A stretch of 64,000 nt of DNA from Pedobacter sp. PACM 27299 (GTDB taxonomy: Bacteria > Bacteroidota > Bacteroidia > Sphingobacteriales > Sphingobacteriaceae), in contig NZ_CP012996.1 of the NCBI RefSeq assembly GCF_001412655.1, forward strand, positions 3,844,001-3,908,000, in the 5' to 3' direction. Below are positions 1-9,040 of this stretch, piece by piece. Each line of letters begins with the position of its first letter. Position 1 is the stretch's first letter. The notes under the pieces were generated by a model. The model made no database searches, had not been told where the DNA came from, and worked only from the letters and a program-made list of their open reading frames with translations. The position numbers and the translations under genes are program-made.

Positions 1-73
1 TTTGTGTGTTTTAAAACTCGTTCCTGAGTATATTTTTGTCAGTAATCTATAAAAAGATCCTCTAAATTCTGAG

Positions 74-580
74 CTAGGTTCTATTTTTAAAATATTGAGA
101 GATTTCAAAAGACCAATCTCCACCGTAGCCAAATAATACAGAAACAATGAACAGGATGATGAAATAAACGATGATTTGTTTGAGCAGTTTATAACGTTTG
201 AGATCCTTCAAAAAGTAGAAATTAACGATCATAAATAGGATCGCAGTCACCACACCAGAAGGCACCCCCAGCCAAACGGCGATAAAGCTTGCAAATGTAA
301 CAGGAGGATAAGCCACATAAAAACAAACGCCACCAAAAATAGTGCTAAAGAAAAGGAACAGGAGCCCTTTGAAAAAATCTTTGCCCAACAAGCCAATCAT
401 CAGCAGCAACAGCGCCAGAAACAGGCCGAGAAAGGTATAAGTGAAATCCTCCAGGAAATTACTTTCTTCTTTTTGAATGGGAAAAATTACGCAGGTGCTG
501 ATCAAAAGGGTTAAAATCCCTGCCATCAGTATCACCTTTCTCGGAGTAGAAAGATTTGTTAATAATTTGGTGTTTATCAT
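74..580 (-). CDS. Multi-pass membrane protein of unknown function
   Basis: A 168-residue protein that I cannot assign to a family. It is strongly hydrophobic, with about five predicted membrane segments: near residues 16-34, 47-64, 69-91, 95-120 and 135-152. The N-terminus (MINTKLLTNLSTPRK) is short and basic, and the C-terminal tail is short and polar. No catalytic or binding motif is visible. It is followed on the same strand by a second small membrane protein about 66 bp away, so the two may be co-transcribed. Being a membrane protein is clear from composition; any role is unknown. Confidence 0.7.
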   Translation of the reverse strand: MINTKLLTNLSTPRKVILMAGILTLLISTCVIFPIQKEESNFLEDFTYTFLGLFLALLLLMIGLLGKDFFKGLLFLFFSTIFGGVCFYVAYPPVTFASFIAVWLGVPSGVVTAILFMIVNFYFLKDLKRYKLLKQIIVYFIILFIVSVLFGYGGDWSFEISQYFKNRT

Positions 581-646
581 CAGTTAAGAGGTAATTTTAT
601 AGAATCATCCATTTGATTTCTAGCCTATATTTTATTTAAATAATTA

Positions 647-946
647 CTAAAGATGATCTAAATACAAGATTAAAAAAAACAGTAAGGCTAAAACTGCGGC
701 GACATAAACACTGGTTAATCCATCACTAATTCGCTGTTTTACGAAAAGATAAACAGCTTCGACGATTAGCAATCCAATCCAGCCAACTACTAAAATAACG
801 GGTAAAAACTTCTCCATATTTGGAGACATTCCACTATTACCGCTCTGTCTGTCGCCAAACATCGCTCCTGCGAAAAAAGCTAGTGGTAGTCCACCAATAA
901 AAAGTCTTAAAAAAAAGCGTTTTGCGAGTTCGGTTCTTAATTGCAT
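647..946 (-). CDS. Small membrane protein of unknown function
   Basis: A 99-residue hydrophobic protein with three likely membrane segments, near residues 12-28, 46-68 and 77-97. A glycine/serine-rich linker (GDRQSGNSGMSPN) lies after the first. No known family is recognised. It lies just upstream, in the minus-strand direction, of another membrane protein at 74-580. Start ATG at 946 gives a basic N-terminus (MQLRTELAKRFFLR) suited to inside orientation. Coding status rests on length, composition and lack of a competing frame. Confidence 0.6.
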   Translation of the reverse strand: MQLRTELAKRFFLRLFIGGLPLAFFAGAMFGDRQSGNSGMSPNMEKFLPVILVVGWIGLLIVEAVYLFVKQRISDGLTSVYVAAVLALLFFLILYLDHL

Positions 947-1291
947 TTCATCATTCTCAATTTAGCTCGTGCAATAGGTATGCCACAGCTTACACCCATA
1001 CTTTCTGAAATGTGCTGTTCATGAAAAAAACCACTCCGTAAAACGATGCAGAGCAGCGTTACTGGCTTGCATGACTCCGTATTGACCCCTTATTTATCAG
1101 GATTCTTGTGGCTTATTGCTTGGAGGTTGATAGGGTCTAAATGGGCCTATATCCCTATCAAGCCCTTTAAAAACCCTCAAAAACTTTCTTTTAATACTTT
1201 AAATAATATAGCCTCAATGGCCAAATACCCCAAACATTATACCTACATCGACTGAGCTACACAAAACTGAATATCAGCCACTTACATGTAG

Positions 1292-1921
1292 CTAACCACC
1301 AAAATACTCAGCAGAATGGGCAGTTTTATCAAACTCGGTTATGGTTTACAGGCCAAGGGAACAGTGTATAATGCACATAACTTAGCAACCTCCTACCATA
1401 AAAAACAAACTTTAAAAGGCGAATATCCCAATATTAAGGTTGATTACTCCAAAGTAAAACTGAGCCAGGGTGTCATGTTAGAGACTGCGGATCTAAAGAT
1501 CAGCAAGGTTACCGGCGGACTAGAAATTAGCTGGGATCCTAGCTATAACGAGGATTTACAACCTAACGACAGTGTGATGGTGATGCTCTGCTCGGAAACC
1601 GGAGCTGATAAAGAATACCTGAACATTGCCATAAGATCGAAAGGAAAATGCTTCATTACTCTGCGGGAAGAGGTCCTGAATCAACAGATAGAGCCTTATA
1701 TTGCCTTTATTTCTGCGGATGGCACAAGGGTGTCCGACAGTGTTTACCTGGGCAACCTGAACGGTCAGGGTAAAAATGATGCACAAAAACAGGAAGAAGA
1801 GAAATACCAGCAGGTGAAAACAAGGTTTGATCAGGTGGCAGGCAGTTATTCCGCACAAATGGAAGCGCATTACGGCAATCCTCCAAGAACTAAAGCTATT
1901 AAATATTTGGAAAAAGAATGA
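1292..1921 (+). pseudogene. DUF6266 family protein, N-terminally truncated
   Basis: The frame encodes the C-terminal two thirds of a DUF6266 protein, a Bacteroidota family of unknown function usually near 210-220 residues. Typical family features seen are the GTVYNAHNLATSYH stretch, NIKVDYSKVKLSQG, and the beta-rich half beginning LEISWDPSYNEDLQPNDSVM. The family's opening Gly-rich segment (of the ILGGFSGKVG type) and about 60 following residues are absent. The frame closes at a TAG at 1289-1291, and the sequence upstream shows no family similarity in any frame that I could read. The first ATG (1316) would give 201 residues starting inside the domain. I infer a 5' deletion or rearrangement; a short expressed product cannot be excluded. 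Confidence 0.6.
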
Positions 1922-2077
1922 TACCCTTAAAAAGCAAATGGAACATTTACCTGGAAAACCAAGTTAGCCAAAGCTAATCAGATTCATTCATAAAGTACTA
2001 TTTATTATAGATTTTATACCTGAATTCAAGGTTAAAATAGAAATAACTTCGCACTCTTATAAAACGGAGATTTTTGA

Positions 2078-3457
2078 ATGAATGAAAGACTATGGATACA
2101 TCAGGAGATTGACCTTCCTGATGAATTCGATGTAAAAGAAGATAAATTATTTTATAGAAATATAGATCTACTAAAACTAGCTAAAGATTACGGCAGCCCA
2201 TTGCGGTTTACCTATCTACCTGTCATTTCTAATCAAATTGAAATGATGAAAATGTATTTTCAAAAGGCAATAGAAAGGACGGATTATCAAGGTAAATACA
2301 GTTATTATTATTGTACCAAAAGTTCTCATTTCGAACATATACTGAAGAAGGCAATTCAATCCGATATCGGCATTGAAATCTCCTCAGCTTATGATATAGA
2401 TCTGATCAGATCCTTGATAAAGGCGGGAAATATAACCTCTCGAACACCAATTATTTGCAACGGATACAAAACTCCAGAATATCAGGCAGGCATTACAGCC
2501 ATGATCCAACAAGGATATTGCTCGGTAATGCCCATCATAGACAGTAAAGCTGAGCTTCTTTATTATCTCCAGGAATCAAAAGGCTTAGCCCCTATTCGAA
2601 TAGGCATCCGGTTAAATTTAAGTTTTATCGCTGGATATGATAGAAAATCAAGGTTTGGTTTGTCAGCAGAAGACATTCTCAGTTTTTATCAGCAGGAGAT
2701 CAGCAAAAATGAAAAATTGGAGCTGAGTACATTGCATTTCTTTAATGAAAAAGGGATGGACAATAGCGATGATTATTGGAATGTGCTGGAAGAGATTGTA
2801 CGGTTCTATTGTCAATTGAAAAGATTGAATCCTAAACTGACCACCTTAGATATTGGCGGTGGAATGCCATTTCGAAGCCATATCAGTTCCGACTTTGACC
2901 TTTCCTTTTTAGTTTACCGAATCATTTCAACGGTGCAAACCATCTGCCATGAAGCAACTGTGCTGGAGCCAAATATCATTACTGAATTTGGGAAATATAC
3001 GGTTGCTGAAGCAACTGGTACAATTTTCCGGATTTGTGAGAAAAAGACAGCTGATGAGTTCAACTGGGCGATCATTGACGGATCCTTTATTACCCATCTT
3101 CCAGACACCTGGGCCATTCATCAGGAATATCCGGTTTTACCGATCAATAACTGGGCTAAAAACCTTAAACCATTTATCCTTGGTGGCCTCACCTGCGACA
3201 GTGCCGATTATTATCCTAATGTTCCGGAGAATGAATTTATCATGCTGCCTGACACGGAAGAAGAACAATTTATTGCTTTTCTACATACAGGGGCCTATCA
3301 GGAAGCACTAAGTGGCTTTGGAGGTGTAAATCATTGCCTGATTCCATCCCCGAAACATCTAATTATTGATCGTAACCCGAATAGTATCCTGGAATATACT
3401 GTCTTTTCTGAAAAACAAAACAGCGAGCAGCTTTTAAATATATTGGGTTACCATTAA
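2078..3457 (+). CDS. Fold-III PLP-dependent decarboxylase, arginine decarboxylase type
   Basis: This 459-residue protein resembles the short arginine decarboxylases of Bacteroidota, alanine-racemase fold, which make agmatine for polyamine synthesis. Visible landmarks are the PLP lysine in CTKSSHF (K81), the Gly-rich phosphate loop LDIGGGMPF (near 258-266), the EFGKYTVAEA segment that corresponds to the family's EPGRY, and the C-terminal CDSADYY (C373) that donates a residue to the partner active site in dimers. Length is as expected. It stands alone, with a strong hairpin terminator just after the stop. No other polyamine gene is nearby, so it may be a second copy with a different amino acid substrate. 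Family is secure; exact substrate is inferred. Confidence 0.82.
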   Translation: MNERLWIHQEIDLPDEFDVKEDKLFYRNIDLLKLAKDYGSPLRFTYLPVISNQIEMMKMYFQKAIERTDYQGKYSYYYCTKSSHFEHILKKAIQSDIGIEISSAYDIDLIRSLIKAGNITSRTPIICNGYKTPEYQAGITAMIQQGYCSVMPIIDSKAELLYYLQESKGLAPIRIGIRLNLSFIAGYDRKSRFGLSAEDILSFYQQEISKNEKLELSTLHFFNEKGMDNSDDYWNVLEEIVRFYCQLKRLNPKLTTLDIGGGMPFRSHISSDFDLSFLVYRIISTVQTICHEATVLEPNIITEFGKYTVAEATGTIFRICEKKTADEFNWAIIDGSFITHLPDTWAIHQEYPVLPINNWAKNLKPFILGGLTCDSADYYPNVPENEFIMLPDTEEEQFIAFLHTGAYQEALSGFGGVNHCLIPSPKHLIIDRNPNSILEYTVFSEKQNSEQLLNILGYH

Positions 3458-3498
3458 GTCTAGTTCAGCCAATGATGGATGAACTAAATTCAAATAAA

Positions 3499-3532
3499 AA
3501 AACCTTGTTGAAATATATTTCAACGAGGTTTT
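3499..3532. terminator. Bidirectional hairpin terminator
   Basis: Two 16-base arms (3499-3514 and 3517-3532) pair with one G-T wobble around a very short loop. They are flanked by A-runs on the left and T-runs on the right, so it can act on both strands. It sits between the convergent decarboxylase and hybrid kinase genes. Confidence 0.75.
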
Positions 3533-3535
3533 AAA

Positions 3536-5299
3536 TCAATGACGTATGGCTACATTTTCCAGTTTATCTCTGAGCTCATCGGGATAAAAAGGTTTCAGCA
3601 TAAAATCATCGAGATACTGAGATTCAGGCTGCAGCTCCACAGAAATATCAATTGAAGCCGTTAAAGCGATGATGTAAATGCGGCTTTTGACCGGATCGCT
3701 TAATTGCCGGATTCTTCTGGAAGCTTCAAACCCATCCATTACCGGCATATTAATATCCATGAATACCACATCATAATTCCCGTTTTCCACAGCCCTTAAA
3801 GCAAGCTGGCCATCCTCGGCAACATCACCTTTCAAATTCCATCTGGCCAGTGTTTTTTGCAAAACCATCACATTGATTTCATTGTCTTCTGCAATTAAAA
3901 TCCGTAAATGACTGATGTCGATATCCGCAGGTTGCAAACCTTGATCTTCCTGCGCTTTTGAATTTTCAACTTTCATCATACTGAGCTGAAATTTGAAAGT
4001 AGTTCCGTGTCCTTCCCTACTTTGAAAAGTCAATTCTCCACCATGTAGGAACACCAGTCTGCGGGCAATACTTAAACCAAGTCCGGTGCCATGGTATTGC
4101 CTGTTATGTTCATGTTTCGCACGAAAATAAGGTTCAAAAACATACTCAGTTTGGGTCTTTGGAATACCAATACCAGAATCACTCAATTCAAATTTAATCG
4201 TATAGATCTCCTGGATCAGTTCTTCGAGGTGCACATTTATTTTAACGAATCCATGAGCAGTAAATTTAATGGCATTGCCGGCAAGATTAAACAGGATCTG
4301 CGTTAATCGGCCTTGATCACCCAAAAGCATTACTCCCTTCAAACGATCATCTACCACCAATGAAAAGTCAAGGCCTTTTGCAGAAGACTTATATTTTAAT
4401 GCCCCATAAACATTTGTCAATAGCTGATCCAGACGAAAAGGATTCAGCTCCAGCTTTTCCATTCCTGCATCCAGCCGATTAAAACTCAGAATATCATTTA
4501 TGGTTGACATCAGGTTTTCAGCGGAAAAATGCAGGATGTCAAGGTTTTCCTTTTGATCGGCTTTTGGGTCATTTTCTAAAAGCACATTGGTGATTCCAAT
4601 CACTGCATTTAAAGGCGTACGGAGTTCATGAGACATGGTGGAGAGAAAGTTGGTTTTATCTTCCGCAATTTTCTGCGCTGACACCAAGGAATTTTTCAGG
4701 TTGGCAGTCAACAGCTGCTCTTTCTGACTGGTACTTTTAAATGATCTAAAAAAAAAGTAATGAATAAAAATCAGCATCAGGAAATTAATGATGATCGAAA
4801 AATTATAAGCGTAAATATTTATGGATTGTGTAGCAAAGGGAAGTTCAAGCCTATAAAATTGCTGAACTGTAAATAGCAGTACCAGCGGCAAAGTATTTAC
4901 TAGTGAATAAAACAGCCCCCAGCCTCCACCAAGGATATAATAGCCCCCAGTAACAATCATCATCACATATTGTACAGTCACGATATTGATCCCATTTTTA
5001 AGCAGCATCAGGTTCGACAAAATGAAACATGTTAAACAAAAAATGAAATAATGTCCGACCTTTTTCCAGGGAACTTTCATAAAGATCATCACCAGTCCTG
5101 AAATGAAAAGAACCATTAAAATACTGATCCTATATAGCAGGATATTGTGCTCCTGGAAGAAATACAGGCCAAAAAGAAGTACACTTATAATGGAGAAGGC
5201 AAACAGTAACTGCACCAAAATCGCAATCCTTGCCCTGTTGAGCAATGTGTGCTCCATTCTTAAAATTGCGTAATATCTTTTAAAAAAGAAGCTGAACAT
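3536..5299 (-). CDS. Membrane-bound hybrid histidine kinase with receiver domain
   Basis: A 587-residue sensor. About six membrane segments fill residues 25-185 with no recognisable extracellular sensor domain. A short coiled linker leads to a HisKA domain with the H-box SHELRTPLNAVIG (H224). Next comes a HATPase_c domain whose N-, G1- and G2-boxes are readable (NLAGNAIKFT, DSGIGIP, HGTGLGLSIARR). Residues after about 460 form a receiver domain, with acidic pair AEDNEIN, phospho-acceptor in DVVFMDINMP and the lysine in MLKPF. The receiver is C-terminal and there is no output domain. Phosphate therefore probably passes to a separate Hpt or regulator, or the receiver regulates the kinase. No neighbour suggests a signal. 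Confidence 0.88.
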   Translation of the reverse strand: MFSFFFKRYYAILRMEHTLLNRARIAILVQLLFAFSIISVLLFGLYFFQEHNILLYRISILMVLFISGLVMIFMKVPWKKVGHYFIFCLTCFILSNLMLLKNGINIVTVQYVMMIVTGGYYILGGGWGLFYSLVNTLPLVLLFTVQQFYRLELPFATQSINIYAYNFSIIINFLMLIFIHYFFFRSFKSTSQKEQLLTANLKNSLVSAQKIAEDKTNFLSTMSHELRTPLNAVIGITNVLLENDPKADQKENLDILHFSAENLMSTINDILSFNRLDAGMEKLELNPFRLDQLLTNVYGALKYKSSAKGLDFSLVVDDRLKGVMLLGDQGRLTQILFNLAGNAIKFTAHGFVKINVHLEELIQEIYTIKFELSDSGIGIPKTQTEYVFEPYFRAKHEHNRQYHGTGLGLSIARRLVFLHGGELTFQSREGHGTTFKFQLSMMKVENSKAQEDQGLQPADIDISHLRILIAEDNEINVMVLQKTLARWNLKGDVAEDGQLALRAVENGNYDVVFMDINMPVMDGFEASRRIRQLSDPVKSRIYIIALTASIDISVELQPESQYLDDFMLKPFYPDELRDKLENVAIRH

Positions 5300-5346
5300 G
5301 TGCTGAGAATTTCTTTTATAACAGGCTGTATGATATTTTGTTCTAA

Positions 5347-6132
5347 CTACATTTTCCCAGTCCTGGACAATTCAATCCAAACTGGTGCATGATCGCTTGA
5401 CTTTTCCCAGCCACGTACTTCTTTATCCACACCAGCTGACAATAGTCGGCTGGCGACTTCCGGACTTAATAAAAAATGATCGAGTCTTAATCCGGCATCT
5501 CGTCCATAAGCATTCCTCATGTAGTCCCAAAAGGTGTAAATCCTTTCTGTTGGGTACATTTCCCGAAGCGCATCTGTCCAGCCTTGGGCAACAATCCTGG
5601 CAAAAGCAGCTCTGATCTCCTTCCTGAATAATGCATTGTCAACATATTTTTCTGGCTTATAAGTATCCAGTTCAGTAGGAATGACATTGTAATCCCCTAT
5701 TAACATCACCGGCAACCTGGTACCCAATAAGGTTTTACCATGCGCAGCAAGGCGTTTAAACCATCGCAGCTTGTACTCAAACTTAGGTCCGGGGTAAGGA
5801 TTTCCATTGGGCAGATATAAACAGCCGATGACCATCCCGAATGTGAATCCTTCCAGATAACGACTGTGCGTAAAGGAATTATCCTCGCCAGGTAAATCAT
5901 CCCGCAATTGGCGAATCGGTTCTTTTGATAAAATTGCGACGCCATTCCAGCTTTTCTCCCCCTTCCAAATCGAATGATAGCCAGCCTCCTGAATCGCCTG
6001 CTCCGGAAAATGCTGATGTTCACATTTCAATTCCTGTAGACATACCACATCTGGCTGCGCCTGAGCCAGCCAACTGAGTAAATTATTCAGGCGCCCCTTA
6101 ATGCCATTGATGTTATAAGTTGCGATTTTCAT
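5347..6132 (-). CDS. xth: Exodeoxyribonuclease III (AP endonuclease)
   Basis: A 261-residue enzyme of the exonuclease III/EEP nuclease family, which cuts DNA at abasic sites and trims 3' ends in base-excision repair. Diagnostic motifs are intact: the N-terminal MKIATYNINGIKGRL, the metal-binding glutamate in CLQELK (E34), GDYNVIP in the middle, LRLDHFLLS, and the C-terminal SSDHAPVWIEL with the catalytic Asp-His. Length matches the family. The small ORF ending at 6146 lies 13 bp upstream on the same strand, so the two probably share a transcript. Confidence 0.93.
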   Translation of the reverse strand: MKIATYNINGIKGRLNNLLSWLAQAQPDVVCLQELKCEHQHFPEQAIQEAGYHSIWKGEKSWNGVAILSKEPIRQLRDDLPGEDNSFTHSRYLEGFTFGMVIGCLYLPNGNPYPGPKFEYKLRWFKRLAAHGKTLLGTRLPVMLIGDYNVIPTELDTYKPEKYVDNALFRKEIRAAFARIVAQGWTDALREMYPTERIYTFWDYMRNAYGRDAGLRLDHFLLSPEVASRLLSAGVDKEVRGWEKSSDHAPVWIELSRTGKM

Positions 6133-6145
6133 TTCTAAATTAGCG

Positions 6146-6334
6146 CTACAATCCCCGGTTATTGATCAGGTATTCCTTGATCTTTAACTCATCATCGCCA
6201 ACTACCTCACGGGCTTCGGCAATCGCTTGTTCGTCGACATTTTCTTTTTGCATCAATTCCGCTATGATTTCTCCTGGTCGTTTATTCTCATCAGGGATTC
6301 CTGGTGTGTTGGCCTTATTTTTTTGCTCTTCCAT
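6146..6334 (-). CDS. Small hydrophilic protein upstream of exonuclease III
   Basis: A 62-residue, highly charged protein with no membrane segment. The N-terminal third is Asn/Pro/Lys-rich and looks disordered; the rest (EIIAELMQ...NVDEQAIAEAREVVG) is probably helical. I do not recognise a family. It starts with ATG at 6334 and ends 13 bp before the exodeoxyribonuclease III start, which suggests an operon. Coding status is supported by this spacing and by amino acid composition, not by similarity. Confidence 0.6.
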   Translation of the reverse strand: MEEQKNKANTPGIPDENKRPGEIIAELMQKENVDEQAIAEAREVVGDDELKIKEYLINNRGL

Positions 6335-6538
6335 ATCCTATTTGTTTAACCTGTAACATCCGATGGGAAACAATAGTTTTTTCATTCACCATTAAACTAA
6401 GATCAATGCCTGAACACCTTGCAAAAAATCAAATAAGCTATCCACCTGGGCATCAAGCAAATCCGTAACAGAGCTGCATTTTGAAAAACAAGTCCAGTAT
6501 TTAGCTGTTATTAGTCAGCCAACATTCAGAGCATTAAA

Positions 6539-7000
6539 ATGAGCGTAATCCTTGGAATAGAAAAACTTAAAAGTCAGTTAAATGAGCAGCAGGTTGATTT
6601 GTTAGAACAGGCTGCTGAAACTCACAAAAAGCAGTCAAATATTACTTTCTGCATTCTTGTTATGGAAGCAGATTCGATACAAATTGAAACTAGTCAGGCA
6701 GAAAATAGATCTGGAAAATACGCCACTGAGGCTTCACTGGTGAAAAGAACCCATGAAGTTTTCGACAAATGGCTTCCTAAATTTGACATCCAGGTCATTC
6801 CAGCAACCTATTTACCTTCCCCAACTAGTGTAGTCAATCCTAAATGGCTGGAACAAAAGATGGACGAAAAAGGTCTACGGATCAAACAGATCGCTTTTGA
6901 TACCGGTGTTGACCGCGAAAGTATTGCAGATTGGGTATCAGGAAAAAGATCAATGAGCCAGATCGTAAAGGCCATGTTATTCTTTTACCTCAGCAAATAA
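6539..7000 (+). CDS. Uncharacterised protein with C-terminal helix-turn-helix-like segment
   Basis: A 153-residue soluble protein. Residues 1-95 are unrecognised. From about residue 100, the sequence reads like an Xre-type helix-turn-helix: IKQIAFDTGVDRESIADWVSGKR has the spacing of helix 2, turn and recognition helix, and is followed by a hydrophobic closing helix (QIVKAMLFFYL). This would make it a small DNA-binding regulator, but the N-terminal region gives no clue to ligand or target. It is followed 58 bp later by a MaoC-type hydratase on the same strand. Confidence 0.65.
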   Translation: MSVILGIEKLKSQLNEQQVDLLEQAAETHKKQSNITFCILVMEADSIQIETSQAENRSGKYATEASLVKRTHEVFDKWLPKFDIQVIPATYLPSPTSVVNPKWLEQKMDEKGLRIKQIAFDTGVDRESIADWVSGKRSMSQIVKAMLFFYLSK

Positions 7001-7058
7001 AGATACATTCACCATCCAACAGTTTTGATAATTATTACAGACAAATCGATCATATCTA

Positions 7059-7517
7059 ATGAAAATTATTAATAGTTTCGAAGACTACAAGTCCTACCTG
7101 GGCAAAGAAATAGGTGTTTCCAACTGGCATACGATCGATCAGCAGCAGATTAATAAGTTCGCTGATGCCACGCTTGATCATCAGTGGATCCACGTAGATC
7201 CGGAAAGGGCGGCCAAAGAAGGGCCATTTGGGGGTACTATCGCCCATGGCTATTTAACCTTATCCTTAATACCTTACCTCTGGAAGCAGATTGCTGATGT
7301 GCGCAACATCAAAATGGAAATCAATTATGGCATTGAGAATTTCAAGTTCGGGCAGCCAGTTTTGGTAAATAGTGAGGTACAATTAAAGGCAAAATTAATT
7401 TCAATTGTAGATTTAAGAGGCGTAACCAAGGTAGTGATTGAGGCTACTTTAAAGATAAATGGGCAGGATAAACCCGCTTACAACGGTAATGTTGTTTTTC
7501 TTTATCACTTTATCTAG
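7059..7517 (+). CDS. MaoC-like (R)-specific enoyl-CoA hydratase
   Basis: A 152-residue single hot-dog-domain protein of the MaoC family, which hydrates trans-2-enoyl-CoA to (R)-3-hydroxyacyl-CoA. The hydratase motif is visible as FADATLDHQWIHVD, with the catalytic pair D40 and H45, followed by GPFGGTIAHGYLTLSL, the family's conserved G-T-I-A-H-G-Y stretch. Length is that of stand-alone bacterial enzymes. A clean terminator follows. The acyl chain it prefers, and whether it serves fatty acid breakdown or another acyl-CoA route, cannot be told from this context. Confidence 0.9.
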   Translation: MKIINSFEDYKSYLGKEIGVSNWHTIDQQQINKFADATLDHQWIHVDPERAAKEGPFGGTIAHGYLTLSLIPYLWKQIADVRNIKMEINYGIENFKFGQPVLVNSEVQLKAKLISIVDLRGVTKVVIEATLKINGQDKPAYNGNVVFLYHFI

Positions 7518-7537
7518 GCAGGCGTTTAAAATGTAAC

Positions 7538-7575
7538 AAGCCTCGCTGAAATGTGTTTCAGCGAGGCTTTTCTTT
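7538..7575 (+). terminator. Intrinsic terminator after the MaoC hydratase
   Basis: A perfect 14-bp stem, arms 7538-7551 and 7556-7569, with a 4-base loop and a following T-rich stretch. It lies 21 bp after the stop codon. Confidence 0.85.
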
Positions 7576-7617
7576 GTTTTGCAATTCATTAATCCAGTGT
7601 CTTCTGAAAAGGTATTT

Positions 7618-8120
7618 TCAGCTTAAAACAAGCGCCTGATCCTTCCAGATTGCAAATATGCATGGTGCATCTTCCTTAAGAATTTCATCGGCTAACTCCA
7701 GCAGTGATTTGCTGCTTTTATGAATCAATTGAATAAATTCCAGTACTTCGCTCAGGTTGTTTTCATTCCCTTGCTGTAAGATGATACTAGAGAGGCCGAT
7801 AATGCCTGCCAATGATCTGCGAATATCATGGGCAACTTTACTTTTTATTTCATTCGCATTTTTCACCTGACCTTTCAATTCCTTAATTGCCTGATAAGTT
7901 TGAATGCGGTTGATCACCTGATCGGCAATAATTTTCAGCATTTCAATCTTCTCCGGGCTCATATGTTTAGGGTTGATCAAAGAAATTCCGGTTCCCGCTA
8001 ATTTAGCAGCAAGACACCTAAAAAAACAAATTTTGCTGAGGTAGACCAGAGGACTCATTATTGAAGCATCTGCCACAATTGGGGAATCAATACAGCGCGC
8101 GATTTTTCAAGGGTTGCCAT
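7618..8120 (-). pseudogene. Decayed GAF-HisKA sensor kinase fragment
   Basis: The longest open frame (7618-8076, GTG start) encodes the end of a GAF domain and a HisKA dimerisation helix with the H-box VAHDIRRSLAGIIGL, then stops without any HATPase domain. Upstream, GAF-like sequence continues in two frames. The frame starting with ATG at 8120 reads MATLEKSR, while the frame of the main ORF reads IARCIDSPIVADAS before meeting a TGA. A switch within the five-base T run at 8103-8107 would join them. The core of the GAF domain is also shortened. I read it as a kinase gene broken at both ends. A short dimerising remnant might still be made, but it could not phosphorylate. Confidence 0.6.
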
Positions 8121-8135
8121 GCCAATCAGACTAAG

Positions 8136-8768
8136 CTATAGTAGATGTGCGATAAAGGCTCTTTTATCAAAAAGATACACCGAGGAGAATTCAGATTCCA
8201 AACTCAATAGGTGTTCAGTAAAGGGGAATGTTTCGGGATTATCTGCATTATCAGCAAAAACAATAGCACCGGGACCTAGCTTTGCACGTAACATTTCAAA
8301 CACTGGCAGGTAAAGCTCTTTCGCGCCATCCAGAAACAGGAAATCAATGGGCTCATCTATGGAGGCGAGGGTTTTCATGGCATCGCCCTGACGGATTTCT
8401 ACCAAATCTGATAAACCAGCCTCCTGAAGATTTTGCTTTGTTCCCTCCACCTTCGTAGTTTCCAGATCCGAAGTGATCACATGGCCACCATTATCCTTAG
8501 CCGCAGCCGCCAGATAAATCGTAGAAATACCAAAAGAACAACCGAATTCAATGATGTTTTTAGCCTTGGCCACAGTAGCCAGGAAATAAAGGAATTCTCC
8601 TTCTTCAGGCCCTACTGCAAGATAGGCAGTGGTCCAGTCTGATTTGTAGTTTTCATTTCGCAGCGCGGCCTGTGCGCTTAGCTCCTGACGTAATATTTGA
8701 TCAGCTGCTGCTTTCTGATGTAATACCTCCAGAACGGATAAGGCTTGTTTGTGTTGTAATTTGTTCAT
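8136..8768 (-). CDS. Class I SAM-dependent O-methyltransferase
   Basis: A 210-residue protein of the O-methyltransferase type related to catechol and caffeoyl-CoA methyltransferases. It shows the SAM-binding motif I (IIEFGCSFGISTIYLA), the acidic residue ending strand 2 (VITSDLE), a motif around IRQGDAMKTL and the metal/substrate strand DFLFLDGAKELY. Length is typical. An N-terminal helical region (residues 1-45) precedes the fold. The substrate is unknown. It is preceded by about 190 bp of non-coding sequence holding no clear promoter. Confidence 0.85.
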   Translation of the reverse strand: MNKLQHKQALSVLEVLHQKAAADQILRQELSAQAALRNENYKSDWTTAYLAVGPEEGEFLYFLATVAKAKNIIEFGCSFGISTIYLAAAAKDNGGHVITSDLETTKVEGTKQNLQEAGLSDLVEIRQGDAMKTLASIDEPIDFLFLDGAKELYLPVFEMLRAKLGPGAIVFADNADNPETFPFTEHLLSLESEFSSVYLFDKRAFIAHLL

Positions 8769-8956
8769 TTTATTGAAAATCTAGGAGTAAATCTTTTATC
8801 GATGGATACCCTATCTAACAAAAGCAGCGGATTTTTGGTTTGAACAAATAAAGATTGAAATGAGTTTGCGTTCCCTAAAAAACCTCAGTGATTAAATAAT
8901 TTTATTTAAAAACCCTCTGTATTTTATCATATGACACAAAACAGGTCATGAAACAA

Positions 8957-8996
8957 GAAGGCCCAATACTTTTAACAGTATTGGGCCTTCCTTCTT
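8957..8996 (-). terminator. Terminator of the M16 peptidase operon
   Basis: A perfect 14-bp stem (8957-8970 with 8977-8990) around a 6-base loop. In the minus direction it is followed by TTGTTT. It lies 45-85 bp beyond the peptidase stop codon and closes the six-gene minus-strand locus. Confidence 0.8.
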
Positions 8997-9040
8997 AAAA
9001 TTCAAGGCCGGGATCAACCGGGCTCGAGGTTTTAAATTCT

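Noticed and set aside
1046..1255. A 69-codon plus-strand ORF before the DUF6266 fragment
   Set aside because: No family similarity, odd composition and no known partner; it may be the debris of whatever truncated the DUF6266 gene, but I cannot support it as a gene.
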